A stretch of DNA of 26,868 nt, from IMG/VR virus record IMGVR_UViG_3300050821_003628, positions 1-26,868 of that record. One strand, 5' to 3'. Below, piece after piece: positions 1 to 8,155 of the stretch. How positions within the stretch are numbered: position 1 is the first letter of the stretch; each line of letters starts with the position of its first letter. The stretch comes from a virus. Position numbers and translations under genes: made by a program. The notes below the pieces were generated by a model. The model was not told the DNA's origin, made no database searches, and was given only the letters and a program-made list of their open reading frames with translations.

Positions 1-1
1 C

Positions 2-838
2 ATCAAGACTTGGGACACGCTCCAGCGGGATCTAGTCCTCTACGACGAAAAGCAAAAGTGCGTCTCGCTCAACGCCCAGTTCTACACGGGGCCTGAGCTG
101 TACTTGTTCCCTCCGGAGTGGCTTGACCGCGCGCACGAATTGCATGAGAAGCTGCTGAAAGAGCGGCGGGTTAGAGTGGCTAAGGCGATCGGCAACGACC
201 CTGGCGAGGGCGGCGCCAACTCCTCCCAGTGCGCGGTGGACAGCCTTGGGATCATTGAGTTGGAAAGCGAGAAGACACCGCAGACGGATAAGGTGACTAG
301 CCTAGCGATCGCCTTCATGCGGAAGCATCGAGTTAAGCCCGAGAACGTCGCCTTTGACCGTGGCGGTGGCGGCAAGCAACATGCGGACAGGCTCCGGGCG
401 CAGGGGTACAATGTTAGGACAGTGGCCTTCGGGGAGCCGATCAGCGTGGAAATCAAACGAGCCAAGACGCTGTTCCCGGAAAAGCGTGAGGTGCGAGAGG
501 AGCGGTACGCCTACGTCAACCGCCGAGCGCAGATGTTTCACGAGCTGAGCTTGCTCTTGGACCCGGCGCATGGCCACGGCTTCGCGATCCCTGGCCCGCA
601 TCGAGGCGAGGTCTACAAGCGGCTCCGGCACCAGCTATCGAAGTTCCCGAAGCAATACGATGAGAACGGCCGCATCATGCTGCCACCGAAGCACCGAAAG
701 CCGGGCCAGGAGGAGACGAAACAGAAGACGCTGGTGGAGTTGATTGGGTACTCGTGTGATGAGGCAGATTCTTTAGTGCTAAGCGTACACTGCCTCATGC
801 ACAAGCCTAGGATTGCTTGGGCGGGAGCTGGGATATGA
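2..838 (+). CDS. terL: Terminase large subunit, C-terminal nuclease part (5' truncated)
   Basis: The frame is open from base 2 with no start, so the gene begins before the window; 278 residues are present. This is the RNase H-fold nuclease half of a phage terminase, which cuts concatemeric DNA at the portal during packaging. Visible are three acidic positions typical of that fold: D66 in AIGNDPGEGG, D119 in VAFDRGGGG and D256 in CDEADSLVLSV (fragment numbering). The Walker ATPase half lies upstream and is not seen. The TTG at 104 is an internal leucine, not a start, because the upstream codons read as normal protein (YTGPELYLFPPEWL). Family assignment rests on these motifs and on the portal and capsid genes downstream. 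Confidence 0.88.
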   Translation: MKTWDTLQRDLVLYDEKQKCVSLNAQFYTGPELYLFPPEWLDRAHELHEKLLKERRVRVAKAIGNDPGEGGANSSQCAVDSLGIIELESEKTPQTDKVTSLAIAFMRKHRVKPENVAFDRGGGGKQHADRLRAQGYNVRTVAFGEPISVEIKRAKTLFPEKREVREERYAYVNRRAQMFHELSLLLDPAHGHGFAIPGPHRGEVYKRLRHQLSKFPKQYDENGRIMLPPKHRKPGQEETKQKTLVELIGYSCDEADSLVLSVHCLMHKPRIAWAGAGI

Positions 839-1134
839 CACCTAAAGAGAGAGCAGCCGAACTTCTTCTTAAGGAACTTACGTCTGGCTCACCAGAGCAA
901 TGGTATTACATCTCAATGGTACATTGTCCGACGAACAAGTTTGCCGGCGGGTTTGTTGTACCCGGCCACGGACCAACCGACGCTTGGATGAGGTTCCACG
1001 CGCTCAACCTGCACGAGAAGGACTGCGAGACGGGCACGCATGGGCCAATCGACGAAGAGCCATTGACTAGAATACCATTGAGCATGAGACTGCGAAAACT
1101 GTCTAAGGAAGAGGCGGAGAAGCTCGGCAGCTAA
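835..1134 (+). CDS. Small hypothetical protein after TerL
   Basis: 99 residues, function not recognised. The ATG overlaps the terminase stop as ATGA, which indicates translational coupling and is preferred over a TTG 18 bases upstream. The protein has a helical, acidic/basic N terminus (MTPKERAAELLLKEL), a central aromatic and glycine-rich stretch (FAGGFVVPGHGPTDAW) with several histidines and two cysteines (C31, C64), and a charged C terminus (LSKEEAEKLGS). No signal peptide or membrane segment. It is first in a run of small genes that separates terL from the portal gene. Confidence 0.7.
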   Translation: MTPKERAAELLLKELTSGSPEQWYYISMVHCPTNKFAGGFVVPGHGPTDAWMRFHALNLHEKDCETGTHGPIDEEPLTRIPLSMRLRKLSKEEAEKLGS

Positions 1135-1148
1135 CAGGGAGCGGCGGT

Positions 1149-1544
1149 ATGATCGACCTATACGACTTGACGCTAGACGGCAAGAGTAGCGAAGGAGTAA
1201 TCCGGCTGCACGATGATGGAGAAGAAATCACCAACCAGACTGGCGGTCTAGCTTGCAATCACCCGGTTGTGCGAGGGACATTCTACGCTTGCCCGATTCC
1301 GCAGGCGCTTCAAGATCATGCCTATGAATATCGTTGCCAGCCGAGCGACGAGAAGTGGCTTGAGAGGGCAAACGAGATACTCATTGAGGCCGTGACACCT
1401 GCCCCTGACGGTTCCTCTTTACGCTCCGTAATGATGGGAGTTCAGTTGAGCTGTCTAAAGATCGTTGGCGGTGAAGAGGCGTGGCTAGAGGCTGAGGATT
1501 ATGACGGGAACAAGTTTATCCTCACTTGGGAAAACAGCGACTAG
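1149..1544 (+). CDS. Hypothetical acidic protein
   Basis: 131 residues, not recognised. ATG start with GGGAGCGG just upstream. The N terminus MIDLYDLTLDGKSSEG looks beta-rich. The protein is strongly acidic, has three scattered cysteines (around C36, C48 and C63), and ends in EDYDGNKFILTWENSD. No membrane segment. The C-terminal stretch LEAEDYDGNKFILTW resembles a small beta-barrel strand pair, but I cannot name a family. Part of the tight small-gene run after terL. Confidence 0.65.
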   Translation: MIDLYDLTLDGKSSEGVIRLHDDGEEITNQTGGLACNHPVVRGTFYACPIPQALQDHAYEYRCQPSDEKWLERANEILIEAVTPAPDGSSLRSVMMGVQLSCLKIVGGEEAWLEAEDYDGNKFILTWENSD

Positions 1545-1556
1545 GGGGATCTGGCC

Positions 1557-1823
1557 ATGCCCGACCGCGCACAAATCATCCTCATCGCCGGAGGCAACAT
1601 GGGATACCAGACGCCCCGCACGCACAGGCCAGACCGCAAGGACCACATCTGGTATCGGAAGCCCAACGAAGTGCGCCGGACGTTCAAGTGCATCCTGTGC
1701 GGGGCAATTACGCACGACCAGCCGCCGGAGCATCCGACGGACTACAACTGGCGCGCTGAGACGTACGAACCGCTCGACGAGGTGGAGAGGAACCTGGCAC
1801 CGTTTGAGGTAAGCAGGAGGTAG
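1557..1823 (+). CDS. Hypothetical protein with one CxxC knuckle
   Basis: 88 residues, not recognised. The ATG at 1557 follows GGGGGATCTGGCC. The middle contains FKCILCGAITHDQPPEH, a CxxC followed by two histidines, which could bind zinc as a single knuckle; the N-terminal half (TPRTHRPDRKDHIWYRKP) is basic. Two other frames are open here, but this one has the best start, the CxxC motif and spacing (13 bases from the previous stop, 6 to the next start) that fits the run. Role unknown. Confidence 0.55.
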   Translation: MPDRAQIILIAGGNMGYQTPRTHRPDRKDHIWYRKPNEVRRTFKCILCGAITHDQPPEHPTDYNWRAETYEPLDEVERNLAPFEVSRR

Positions 1824-1829
1824 GGGACG

Positions 1830-2105
1830 ATGATCTACACCGTAGGCGAGCATGGCGGAGCCGCTGTGTACGACGCTGAGAATCGCTGTATCGGCGTACT
1901 TGGCATGAGCTTTACAAGCCAATGCAACATCGTGAAGTGCGACACCGAAAGCGGCGAGGTTTACTTCTTTGCAGGCTTCGGTAGGGATGGGGACCCGATG
2001 ACGTTCAAGGCTCCGCTGGTTGTCGAGCCTGCAACGGATTGGGAGGACGATATTCGCAATCCAGGGTATGGTCTGCCCAGGCGACGTGTTGCGAGGATGA
2101 CGTGA
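1830..2105 (+). CDS. Hypothetical protein
   Basis: 91 residues, not recognised. The start at 1830 follows AGGAGGTAGGGGACG, an excellent ribosome binding site. The N-terminal part looks like alternating beta strands (VYDAENRCIGVLGMSF, GEVYFFAGFGRDGDPMTF), the C terminus is basic (GLPRRRVARMT). No transmembrane segment. One base separates its stop from the next ATG, so it is probably translated together with the following gene. Confidence 0.65.
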   Translation: MIYTVGEHGGAAVYDAENRCIGVLGMSFTSQCNIVKCDTESGEVYFFAGFGRDGDPMTFKAPLVVEPATDWEDDIRNPGYGLPRRRVARMT

Positions 2106-2106
2106 G

Positions 2107-2409
2107 ATGATCGACCACCACGGACGGTTGCTTGACCCGATGCTGGAGGCGGAGGACTATCCAATGGAAGTAACGCCGGAGTGCCACGAGATGAGTCTGG
2201 CAGATCGACATATTAAGGGGATTATGGATATCGAGGACAAGCGCGTCCTGGACGCTATCAACCGGCCTATCGAGCCAGGACGGGTTAAGTACGTGCGTAG
2301 CTGGGTACTGCCCAAACCGTGGTGGGTAAGAATCTTGGAACTGCTGAGGCTGCGCCGAGTGGTGTATGAGGTTTCGCACCAGTTCGAGATACAGCCGAAA
2401 GAAGATTAA
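2107..2409 (+). CDS. Hypothetical protein
   Basis: 100 residues, not recognised. Starts one base after the previous stop. The sequence has an acidic N-terminal half and a C-terminal segment WVRILELLRLRRVVYEVSHQF that looks like an amphipathic helix rather than a clear membrane anchor. Residues PGRVKYVRSWVLPKPWW form a Trp-rich stretch before it. No family recognised. Confidence 0.62.
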   Translation: MIDHHGRLLDPMLEAEDYPMEVTPECHEMSLADRHIKGIMDIEDKRVLDAINRPIEPGRVKYVRSWVLPKPWWVRILELLRLRRVVYEVSHQFEIQPKED

Positions 2410-2427
2410 CTTGTAAAAGGGGGATCT

Positions 2428-2673
2428 ATGAGCGCTCACAACGAACTCGGGGCTCTGGCTGAGTCGCTAGGAGTGCCAGCGAGGATCTTTGAGGAACCGA
2501 AGATCCGAGTTCGGCATCGCCACCTAAAGTTTGACCGAGCACGAACGAAACAGCTTGAGCACCGCAGGCAGGTCATAACCGAGCAGGTACTACAGCCGAT
2601 AGTGGACAAGATGGTTGACGATGGCATTCTGCCACCGACTAAGGACGGAAAGCCTCCGAAGATAACCTACTAA
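2428..2673 (+). CDS. Small basic hypothetical protein
   Basis: 81 residues. The ATG follows AAAAGGGGGATCT, a strong ribosome binding site. The middle (RVRHRHLKFDRARTKQLEHRRQ) is strongly basic and helical, followed by QVILQP-like hydrophobic and acidic helix text (VLQPIVDKMVDDGILPP). It may bind nucleic acid or a partner protein, but no named domain is recognised. The stop TAA abuts the ATG of the next gene directly, and the pair together is reminiscent of a two-gene regulatory unit; this is inference only. Confidence 0.65.
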   Translation: MSAHNELGALAESLGVPARIFEEPKIRVRHRHLKFDRARTKQLEHRRQVITEQVLQPIVDKMVDDGILPPTKDGKPPKITY

Positions 2674-2931
2674 ATGACCCCTCAAACCTCCATCCGCCTG
2701 AACCGAAGCACGCACGCTAGGCTGACGGCGATGCGGGACAGATACTTCGCGCTCTACCAGCAGTGCCGGCTGAATCTGCCCGACGACCAGGCGGAGCATT
2801 TGAGTCTTGATTACGTGGTCAATCTACTGATCGATGACAAGCTTTCTCACCGTCGTAGAGCTAGGCGGCAGAGAGCTAAGAGGAAGAAGATTGTCTGTCA
2901 GGAACGGGCCGCGTATACGGAGACGGCGTAG
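2674..2931 (+). CDS. Ribbon-helix-helix-like DNA-binding protein
   Basis: 85 residues starting immediately after the upstream stop. The N terminus TSIRLNRSTHARLTAMRDRY has the pattern of a ribbon-helix-helix domain: a short beta strand with alternating residues (TSIRL), then helix 1, and a second helix LSLDYVVNLLIDDKL after a ~20-residue spacer. The tail (HRRRARRQRAKRKK) is very basic. RHH proteins bind operators as dimers and often control their own operon. I see no obvious operator. The spacer between the helices is longer than in Arc or MetJ, so the call is tentative. Confidence 0.6.
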   Translation: MTPQTSIRLNRSTHARLTAMRDRYFALYQQCRLNLPDDQAEHLSLDYVVNLLIDDKLSHRRRARRQRAKRKKIVCQERAAYTETA

Positions 2932-2948
2932 GAGGGCCGATTGTAACC

Positions 2949-3452
2949 GTGCAAGACATCCGCCCAGACAAACCAGTATTGCCCATCCTGAACATCAACC
3001 TGGACTGGCGCGCCTACTTCCTGCGCTTCTGCGAGGAGCACGGCGACCCGGTGCCATTCGAGGGCCGGCTACTGTTCCCCGATGGCTGGACCTACTCCAA
3101 CTGCCGCTTTGAGGGTCCGGAGTGGCCGCCGCCGACGGACGAGACGGAGCTGAGGCGCATCACGACGTGGTACTGGCGACTGCGGAAGATCACGGTCAGA
3201 GCCGAGGCAGAGCGGATTCTCAACATGGTGAAGTGGATCGACGAGAATCAGCACGGTAGAGGCGCGCCGCTTCAGCACATGGTCCAGTTCGTGGACGATG
3301 AGGGCAGGCTGCGCGGAGAGGCGCGAGACTTGGACCCTACGGCGCTACGCGAGCGGCTGAAGTTTCTGGACGACGACGTGGCGGAGTGCGAGACGAGGAT
3401 CAAGGAGATTGCTGATGGCGAAGTCGCCGTTTCGCAAGGCGATCAGGATTAA
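2949..3452 (+). CDS. Hypothetical protein with C-terminal coiled coil
   Basis: 167 residues from a GTG preceded by GGAGGG twelve bases away; an ATT at 2940 is a less likely alternative. The N-terminal half is beta-rich with many aromatic residues (LDWRAYFLRFCEEHGDPV, RLLFPDGWTYSNCRF). The C-terminal ~60 residues (LRERLKFLDDDVAECETRIKEI) look like an alpha-helical coiled coil. No family recognised. It overlaps the next gene by 38 bases in another frame. Confidence 0.68.
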   Translation: MQDIRPDKPVLPILNINLDWRAYFLRFCEEHGDPVPFEGRLLFPDGWTYSNCRFEGPEWPPPTDETELRRITTWYWRLRKITVRAEAERILNMVKWIDENQHGRGAPLQHMVQFVDDEGRLRGEARDLDPTALRERLKFLDDDVAECETRIKEIADGEVAVSQGDQD

Positions 3453-3666
3453 GGCTGGACTGGGCGAGGAGGAGATGATTGTGAATAGGCTGGTCCAAGC
3501 CATAGAGGTTGGTGTAGTCCAAGATGGCGTATTCTATCCGTTTTTTGAGCTTCTTCGCGGGGAGTACATTCGGTTTAAGGTGTATGCCGATATTGACTCA
3601 GTTGAGGTAAGAGGAACCATGACAGGGGATCTAGGAAGCGAAAGAGGTGATGGTAAGCCGAACTAG
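3415..3666 (+). CDS. Small hypothetical protein before portal
   Basis: 83 residues. The ATG at 3415 is chosen over a TTG at 3409 because AAGGAG lies 8 bases before it. The N terminus MAKSPFRKAIRIKAG is basic; the centre (VVQDGVFYPFFELLRGEYIRFKVY) is hydrophobic and beta-like but not a convincing membrane segment. It overlaps both neighbours (38 bases with the previous gene, about 20 with the portal gene), a packing typical of phage head operons. Function unknown. Confidence 0.62.
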   Translation: MAKSPFRKAIRIKAGLGEEEMIVNRLVQAIEVGVVQDGVFYPFFELLRGEYIRFKVYADIDSVEVRGTMTGDLGSERGDGKPN

Positions 3667-5716
3667 ACTATCCACCAATGGCCACAACGGACGCGGCCTC
3701 TACGCGGGTCTCATGGACCCGCTCACGGCCAACATCGTCGCCAACCAATCCGAGCAAATCACGCTCCTGAACCGGGAAGTGTTCCGCCGCTTCTTTGATC
3801 CGCGCCGGAACATAGACGACGAGTGCGGCTACCCCGACATGGAGACGGGGATAGGCACGACGCTTATCGACCCGGACTACTACCGCCGGCTTTACGACCG
3901 CGAGCCGATCGCCTGCCGCGTGGTGCAATGCCTACCGAAGGAGAGTTGGCAGGTCACGCCGCTGGTGTACGAGGATGAGGACCCCGACAAGATAACACCT
4001 TTCGAGGAGGGATGGGATGGACTCAGCAAGACCCTGCGAGGAGCCCAGTCGTGGTATCAGGATGAAGAGGGCAGTCCAGTATGGGAGCATTTACGAAGAG
4101 CGGACATACTCAGTGGTCTTGGCCACTACGGTGTACTACTCATCGGGATTGACGATGGTCTGGCCTTCGATCAGCCTGCCGAGGGAGTTTCGGCCCTGCG
4201 ACCGACCGGAAACGCCATAGTGGATAAGCTCCGCGCCTCCAAGCCAGGCCCCGAGATAACCACCAACCGCAAGGGCGAGCCGTTCGTTGACATGAACCCC
4301 GACGAGGCGTGGCTGGCCGTGAACGGGATCACCAATCCGAATCGGCCAAGACGCAAGAGACGAAAAGAGGAAGACGACCAGGGCACGTCGGTTGCCGACG
4401 TGGAGGAGCCGACGCTAAACACGTTCAGCAGGTCGACGAACTATCCTGCGTCGGTATCCGACTCGTCGCCTACTGACAACCTCTTCAAGACCTCCGCCGC
4501 CGACTTGGGCAGCGACTTCTCCGACCAGCTAGGCATGCAAGGGACTGATGCCCAGTACACCGGCGTCCAGTTCGGCCCGAGCGAGTACCCGTCTGAGAAA
4601 CCAGCCGGCCAAGAGCGTAAGCTGATCTACCTCCGCGCGTTCGATGAATCACTAGTGCAGGTGGTGCAGTATGAGGCTAATGCACGCAATCCCCGCTTCG
4701 GCATGCCCGTCATATACAGAATTACTCTCAATGATCCTCGTGAGCAGCACAGTGGCATCGGACTGCCTCTGGCTACAGTTCGCGTACATTGGTCAAGAGT
4801 CATTCACTTGGCGGACAATCTTGGTTCCTCTGAAATATTCGGTGTTCCAAGAATGCGGCCAGTGCTTAACCCCCTTCTGGATATTCGTAAAGTACGGGGA
4901 GGAGCTGCTGAGGGATATTGGAAGGCTTGCATCACCGGCATAAGCCTGGAGACTCATCCCGAGCTTGGGGGCGACGTCAATATCCCCAAGCAGAACCTCC
5001 AAGACATGATCGAGAACTACCAGAACGGCCTGCAACGGTTCCTGGTGCTCTCGGGTATGTCGGCCAAGACGATGGCCCCTACCGTCGTTGATCCAACACC
5101 GCATATCAACATCCAGATCGAGGCCATTTGCATTCAGCTTGGCATTCCTGTCCGGGTATTCAAGGGGAGCGAGCGCGGGGAGCTGGCATCCAGCCAAGAC
5201 GACAGTAGTTGGAACGATCGCCTGCGCGAGCGCCAGCGCGGGTACATTACGCCGCGCATCATCGTCCCGTTCGTGGACCGGCTCATCAGCATGGGCGTGC
5301 TGCCGGAGCCGGAAGGGTACTCAGTCGAGTGGCCGGATCTCGATAGCTTGAGCGACAAGGACCGCGCGGGGATCTTCCTCCAGAGGCAGCAGGCGTTCGC
5401 GGCCTATGTCAGTGGGAACGTGGAGACAGTATTGCCCGTCAAGGATATGCTGACACGCGAGGCCGGCTTTGACGAGGAAGAGGCGGATGCCATTACCGAC
5501 GCGGCCAAGGACGCTGAAGACACAATGACCATGCCGCCACCTGGCGAGCTAGGGCACCCGGCCACGCCTAAGCCTCCACCGGCGCCACCGATCATAGCGC
5601 CTGGTGGAATGCCGAAGCCCGGTCAGCCGGCACAGAAGCCTGGAGCGCCACCTCCCGGCGGAGCGAAGGCACCTCCGCCAGCGCCGAAGCCGGGAGCGAA
5701 ACCTAAACTGGAGTAG
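3647..5716 (+). CDS. Portal protein (DUF1073-like)
   Basis: 689 residues. The portal is the dodecameric ring at the capsid vertex through which DNA enters and leaves and on which TerL docks. The sequence fits the DUF1073 portal family: an N-terminal part with LIDPDYYRRLYDREPIACRV, a clip/stem region with WSRVIHLADNL and FGVPRMRPVLNPLLDI, and the marker FKGSERGELASSQDDSSWND followed by RQRGYITPRIIVPFVDRL. Residues ~240-320 form a low-complexity charged insertion. The C terminus (about residues 625-689) is a Pro/Ala/Gly-rich tail, longer than usual. Start is GTG 3647 or the adjoining ATG 3650; spacing to GGAAG favours GTG. Confidence 0.9.
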   Translation: MMVSRTRLSTNGHNGRGLYAGLMDPLTANIVANQSEQITLLNREVFRRFFDPRRNIDDECGYPDMETGIGTTLIDPDYYRRLYDREPIACRVVQCLPKESWQVTPLVYEDEDPDKITPFEEGWDGLSKTLRGAQSWYQDEEGSPVWEHLRRADILSGLGHYGVLLIGIDDGLAFDQPAEGVSALRPTGNAIVDKLRASKPGPEITTNRKGEPFVDMNPDEAWLAVNGITNPNRPRRKRRKEEDDQGTSVADVEEPTLNTFSRSTNYPASVSDSSPTDNLFKTSAADLGSDFSDQLGMQGTDAQYTGVQFGPSEYPSEKPAGQERKLIYLRAFDESLVQVVQYEANARNPRFGMPVIYRITLNDPREQHSGIGLPLATVRVHWSRVIHLADNLGSSEIFGVPRMRPVLNPLLDIRKVRGGAAEGYWKACITGISLETHPELGGDVNIPKQNLQDMIENYQNGLQRFLVLSGMSAKTMAPTVVDPTPHINIQIEAICIQLGIPVRVFKGSERGELASSQDDSSWNDRLRERQRGYITPRIIVPFVDRLISMGVLPEPEGYSVEWPDLDSLSDKDRAGIFLQRQQAFAAYVSGNVETVLPVKDMLTREAGFDEEEADAITDAAKDAEDTMTMPPPGELGHPATPKPPPAPPIIAPGGMPKPGQPAQKPGAPPPGGAKAPPPAPKPGAKPKLE

Positions 5717-5718
5717 CT

Positions 5719-5931
5719 ATGGACTCTGAGACACTAGCGAAAGAACTGCACGGAGCTTACTGCTATGCGTACGAGGGGCCTTGCCGCCAGTGGGACAAAC
5801 TCACGGAGACTGAAAGAGACGTAAGGCGAACGCAGGCGGTATACTTGCTGGGCAGGTTGAATATCTCTCTTCACGACAATCTCTTGCCGAGAGAGACCGT
5901 GGCTGAGGCGGCCAAGAGAGGATTCAGGTGA
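5719..5931 (+). CDS. Small hypothetical protein
   Basis: 70 residues, not recognised. The start lies two bases after the portal stop and uses GGAG from the end of the portal gene. The sequence is helical and charged (MDSETLAKELHGAYCYAY, ETERDVRRTQAVYLLGRL) with two cysteines. No membrane segment. Its stop TGA overlaps the GTG of the next gene (GTGA). Confidence 0.65.
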   Translation: MDSETLAKELHGAYCYAYEGPCRQWDKLTETERDVRRTQAVYLLGRLNISLHDNLLPRETVAEAAKRGFR

Positions 5932-6179
5932 CCATGAATCATGGAGTGAAGAGATGCCTCCAATGTAACGGGGAAGGCTTGGTTAACGACTGGGACGTAC
6001 CGCCTGAGTCCGGTCCTGTGAAAGTTACATGCCCCAGATGCCACGGATACCGAGAGGAGCCTACTGATGCCCAAGTGCAAGATGTGCCCCAAGCCCGGCG
6101 AGTACCACGTCCAGCTACGGGTCTACCACGCGCATCTGCTGGACCCGAACAAAGAACGGCCGGTCTACCTGATGCTTGA
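5928..6179 (+). CDS. Small zinc-ribbon-like protein with out-of-frame tail
   Basis: 83 residues from GTG 5928 (81 from ATG 5934). Two knuckles, CLQCNGEG and CPRCHGY, resemble half of the DnaJ CxxCxGxG zinc module, so one zinc ion is likely bound. After residue ~46 the protein continues for 113 bases inside the next gene in a different frame, and this tail (RVPRPATGLPRASAG) reads like a shadow frame. A TGA overlapping the next ATG (TGATG at 6065) would end the gene neatly if one base were gained or lost nearby. So the true C terminus may be at about 6066. Confidence 0.55.
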   Translation: MTMNHGVKRCLQCNGEGLVNDWDVPPESGPVKVTCPRCHGYREEPTDAQVQDVPQARRVPRPATGLPRASAGPEQRTAGLPDA

Positions 6180-6420
6180 AGCGGTCTGCGCCGACCACCA
6201 GAAAGAGATCAAGCTGGAGTACATCCTGGACAGCATTGACCTACGGAAGCGGATCGAGGCCCAGTTCTTTCTTGGAAAGCCGAAGCCTGATTGGAGGCGG
6301 TCGGAACTGCGGTGGGTGGCGGTCAACAGCGAGGAGGCGCTGGCGGCATTTAGGGGGATCAATCAGAGGCTGAGAGACAATCTTGGCGATATCGAGGAGT
6401 TGCTGAGGAGCAGAATGTGA
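6067..6420 (+). CDS. Hypothetical protein with N-terminal CxxC
   Basis: 117 residues. The N terminus MPKCKMCPKPGEYHVQL and a later C..H pair (AVCADHQKE) could together form one zinc site. The rest is charged and helical (EYILDSIDLRKRIEAQF, ALAAFRGINQRLRDNLGDIEELL). No named family. The start sits in a TGATG context after the zinc-ribbon gene, and its TGA overlaps the GTG of the next gene, so it is coupled to the MuF-region genes. Confidence 0.65.
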   Translation: MPKCKMCPKPGEYHVQLRVYHAHLLDPNKERPVYLMLEAVCADHQKEIKLEYILDSIDLRKRIEAQFFLGKPKPDWRRSELRWVAVNSEEALAAFRGINQRLRDNLGDIEELLRSRM

Positions 6421-7880
6421 AGATCCGACCCAAGAAGCGCCGGCCGACCGCCAACGCCTTCTGTCCTACAGGGCCGGGTGGTGGCGTCGATCCTAGCTGC
6501 TCACCAACCCACGGCGTGAGCCTGCCGGTCAAGAAAGGCAAGATTAACATCGGGCACGCCAAGCAAGCCCTAGAGGAAATGGGATTCAAGCTCGGTTCCG
6601 CAAAGACTACTTTACACGAGGGTCAGTGGACAACCGCGTATGAGATTACCAGGCCAGACGGGTCCACGTTCTCTTCCTCTGCAAAGGCACTAACTGATTT
6701 CGTCTACAAGACCGCCAGGAACCTACGGCCGACCAGAAACCAGTTGACTGTCAATCCGTTTGTTTCAGAAGCGCAAAGAAGAGCATGCTACGCGAAGGGA
6801 GACGATAATTGGGACTGCCACGAATGGAGCGAGAAGACCAAAGGCAAACTCCCCAAGCGCAAGCCGAACCGCATCGCCACGAACAAGCTGAAACTCCGCG
6901 CCAACCGCAAGGGCAAGAAGAAGCCGAGCGTTAAAGCATCACGTCTTGATCCGACCCGCACTGTCACTATGCGCCGGGCGTTCTGCGCCAAGATCAAGAG
7001 GCAGTTCGCACTCCTCAAGGGTCGGATCGTCAAGCTGGTGGTTGACGAGGACGCCTTCGGGCTGAAGGAGCGCGAGCCGTTCTCTCTGAACTACAGCGAG
7101 GACCAGGCCCGCGACGAAAGGGGCAGGTTTGGTGAAGGCGCCGCAACCATCGAGGGCGGCGGCAAGGTATCGTTCTCCTCCGTGCTGACCGGCCTGAAGG
7201 CAGTAGGTGCCTCAGCCTCTCATATCGAGCACCTGGCCAAGTCCTACGCTGCGGATGGCATAGGTAAGGCGGTATCCGCTCTCCCCGATCATCTGCCCCA
7301 AGCGGTGAATGCTACCTACGGCCCGCTGGCCTACGCCGGCAAGATGGGACTATCGGCTGCCTTCGCGGTCTTCACGTCCACGCAGGCGCTAGCTGAGAGG
7401 ACGGCGCGGGAGCGAGGCCATACTCCCGAGCAAGCCAAGCAGCTCCGTGGGGTGCTGTCCAAAATCGACTTGGGCACATTCGAGGCGTTCAAGTTCAGCG
7501 CCATAGCTGGAGTCCACGCGGCCCATCTGCCGGCGCTCGTGACGGGGACGCTGCCCGTGGCCTCGGTGGGCTACTTGGCCTACTCGACGGCCCGCGATCC
7601 ACTGGCCACTATCCGCGCCGCTACAGGGCTCGTCAAAGAGGCTGCCGGCAAGGTCGGCGCCAGCGTCAAGCGATACCTCATCCACAATTCGGAGCAAGAG
7701 AACGCCGCGACCGTGGCCATGGCGCTCGAGGCGCACGGATTTAACGACTGGTACTACGCTCTGCTGTCGGCTGCTCTGGATGAAGTGGGCGGGGTGATGC
7801 AGGCTATCGACTTGGCGCACGAGTTGTATGAGAAGCATCCGACGGCGAAGCTAGTTCTAGAGGAGCCTAAACGTGACTGA
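6417..7880 (+). CDS. MuF-type head protein, N-terminal half, with foreign C-terminal domain
   Basis: 487 residues from GTG. Layout seen: basic start and linker NAFCPTGPGGGVDPSCSP (13-30); a small alpha/beta domain (about 34-105, with YEITRPDGSTF); SEAQRRACYAKG and a lysine-rich stretch (117-172); then RRAFCAKIKRQFALLKG and VVDEDAFGL (186-215), which I recognise as the N-terminal part of MuF/SPP1 gp7-like head morphogenesis proteins; a second linker EDQARDERGRFGEG (228-241); and a C-terminal Ala/Gly-rich helical domain with hydrophobic stretches (about 250-480). The rest of the MuF protein is in the gene at 8156-10120, so this looks like the front of a split gene. MuF proteins are minor head proteins at the portal, ejected or used in assembly. 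Confidence 0.7.
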   Translation: MKIRPKKRRPTANAFCPTGPGGGVDPSCSPTHGVSLPVKKGKINIGHAKQALEEMGFKLGSAKTTLHEGQWTTAYEITRPDGSTFSSSAKALTDFVYKTARNLRPTRNQLTVNPFVSEAQRRACYAKGDDNWDCHEWSEKTKGKLPKRKPNRIATNKLKLRANRKGKKKPSVKASRLDPTRTVTMRRAFCAKIKRQFALLKGRIVKLVVDEDAFGLKEREPFSLNYSEDQARDERGRFGEGAATIEGGGKVSFSSVLTGLKAVGASASHIEHLAKSYAADGIGKAVSALPDHLPQAVNATYGPLAYAGKMGLSAAFAVFTSTQALAERTARERGHTPEQAKQLRGVLSKIDLGTFEAFKFSAIAGVHAAHLPALVTGTLPVASVGYLAYSTARDPLATIRAATGLVKEAAGKVGASVKRYLIHNSEQENAATVAMALEAHGFNDWYYALLSAALDEVGGVMQAIDLAHELYEKHPTAKLVLEEPKRD

Positions 7881-8151
7881 ATACTCAGTCCTTGTGAAGC
7901 ATTCCGGATTCGTTGATCGATTCCTTAAGTCTGACACTCCGCCAGAAAACATCGGAATGAGCATTTGGTGGGCAATCGAAGATAGCGAGATCATTCGGTT
8001 CAGGCGGCGAGAATCAGCGGACAATTGCAAGCGGCGATACGAGCTGCACTTCGCCGCTAAGGGCGAAAAGATATATTCGTTCGTCGTAGTGAAAGTCGTC
8101 ATGCAGCCTAAGTGGATTCAAGTTGATGAGTATGAGCGTATAGAAGGATAG
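7873..8151 (+). CDS. Small hypothetical protein between the two MuF parts
   Basis: 92 residues from GTG, overlapping the previous stop by 8 bases. The protein is beta-rich and basic (DSEIIRFRRRESADNCKRRY, YSFVVVKVVMQPKWIQVDEY). It is more AT-rich in codon choice than its neighbours, for example ATATATTCGTTCGTCGTAGT at its C-terminal part. No family recognised. Its position between two parts of what seems to be one ancestral gene suggests it arrived with the insertion. Confidence 0.65.
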   Translation: MTEYSVLVKHSGFVDRFLKSDTPPENIGMSIWWAIEDSEIIRFRRRESADNCKRRYELHFAAKGEKIYSFVVVKVVMQPKWIQVDEYERIEG

Positions 8152-8155
8152 AACT

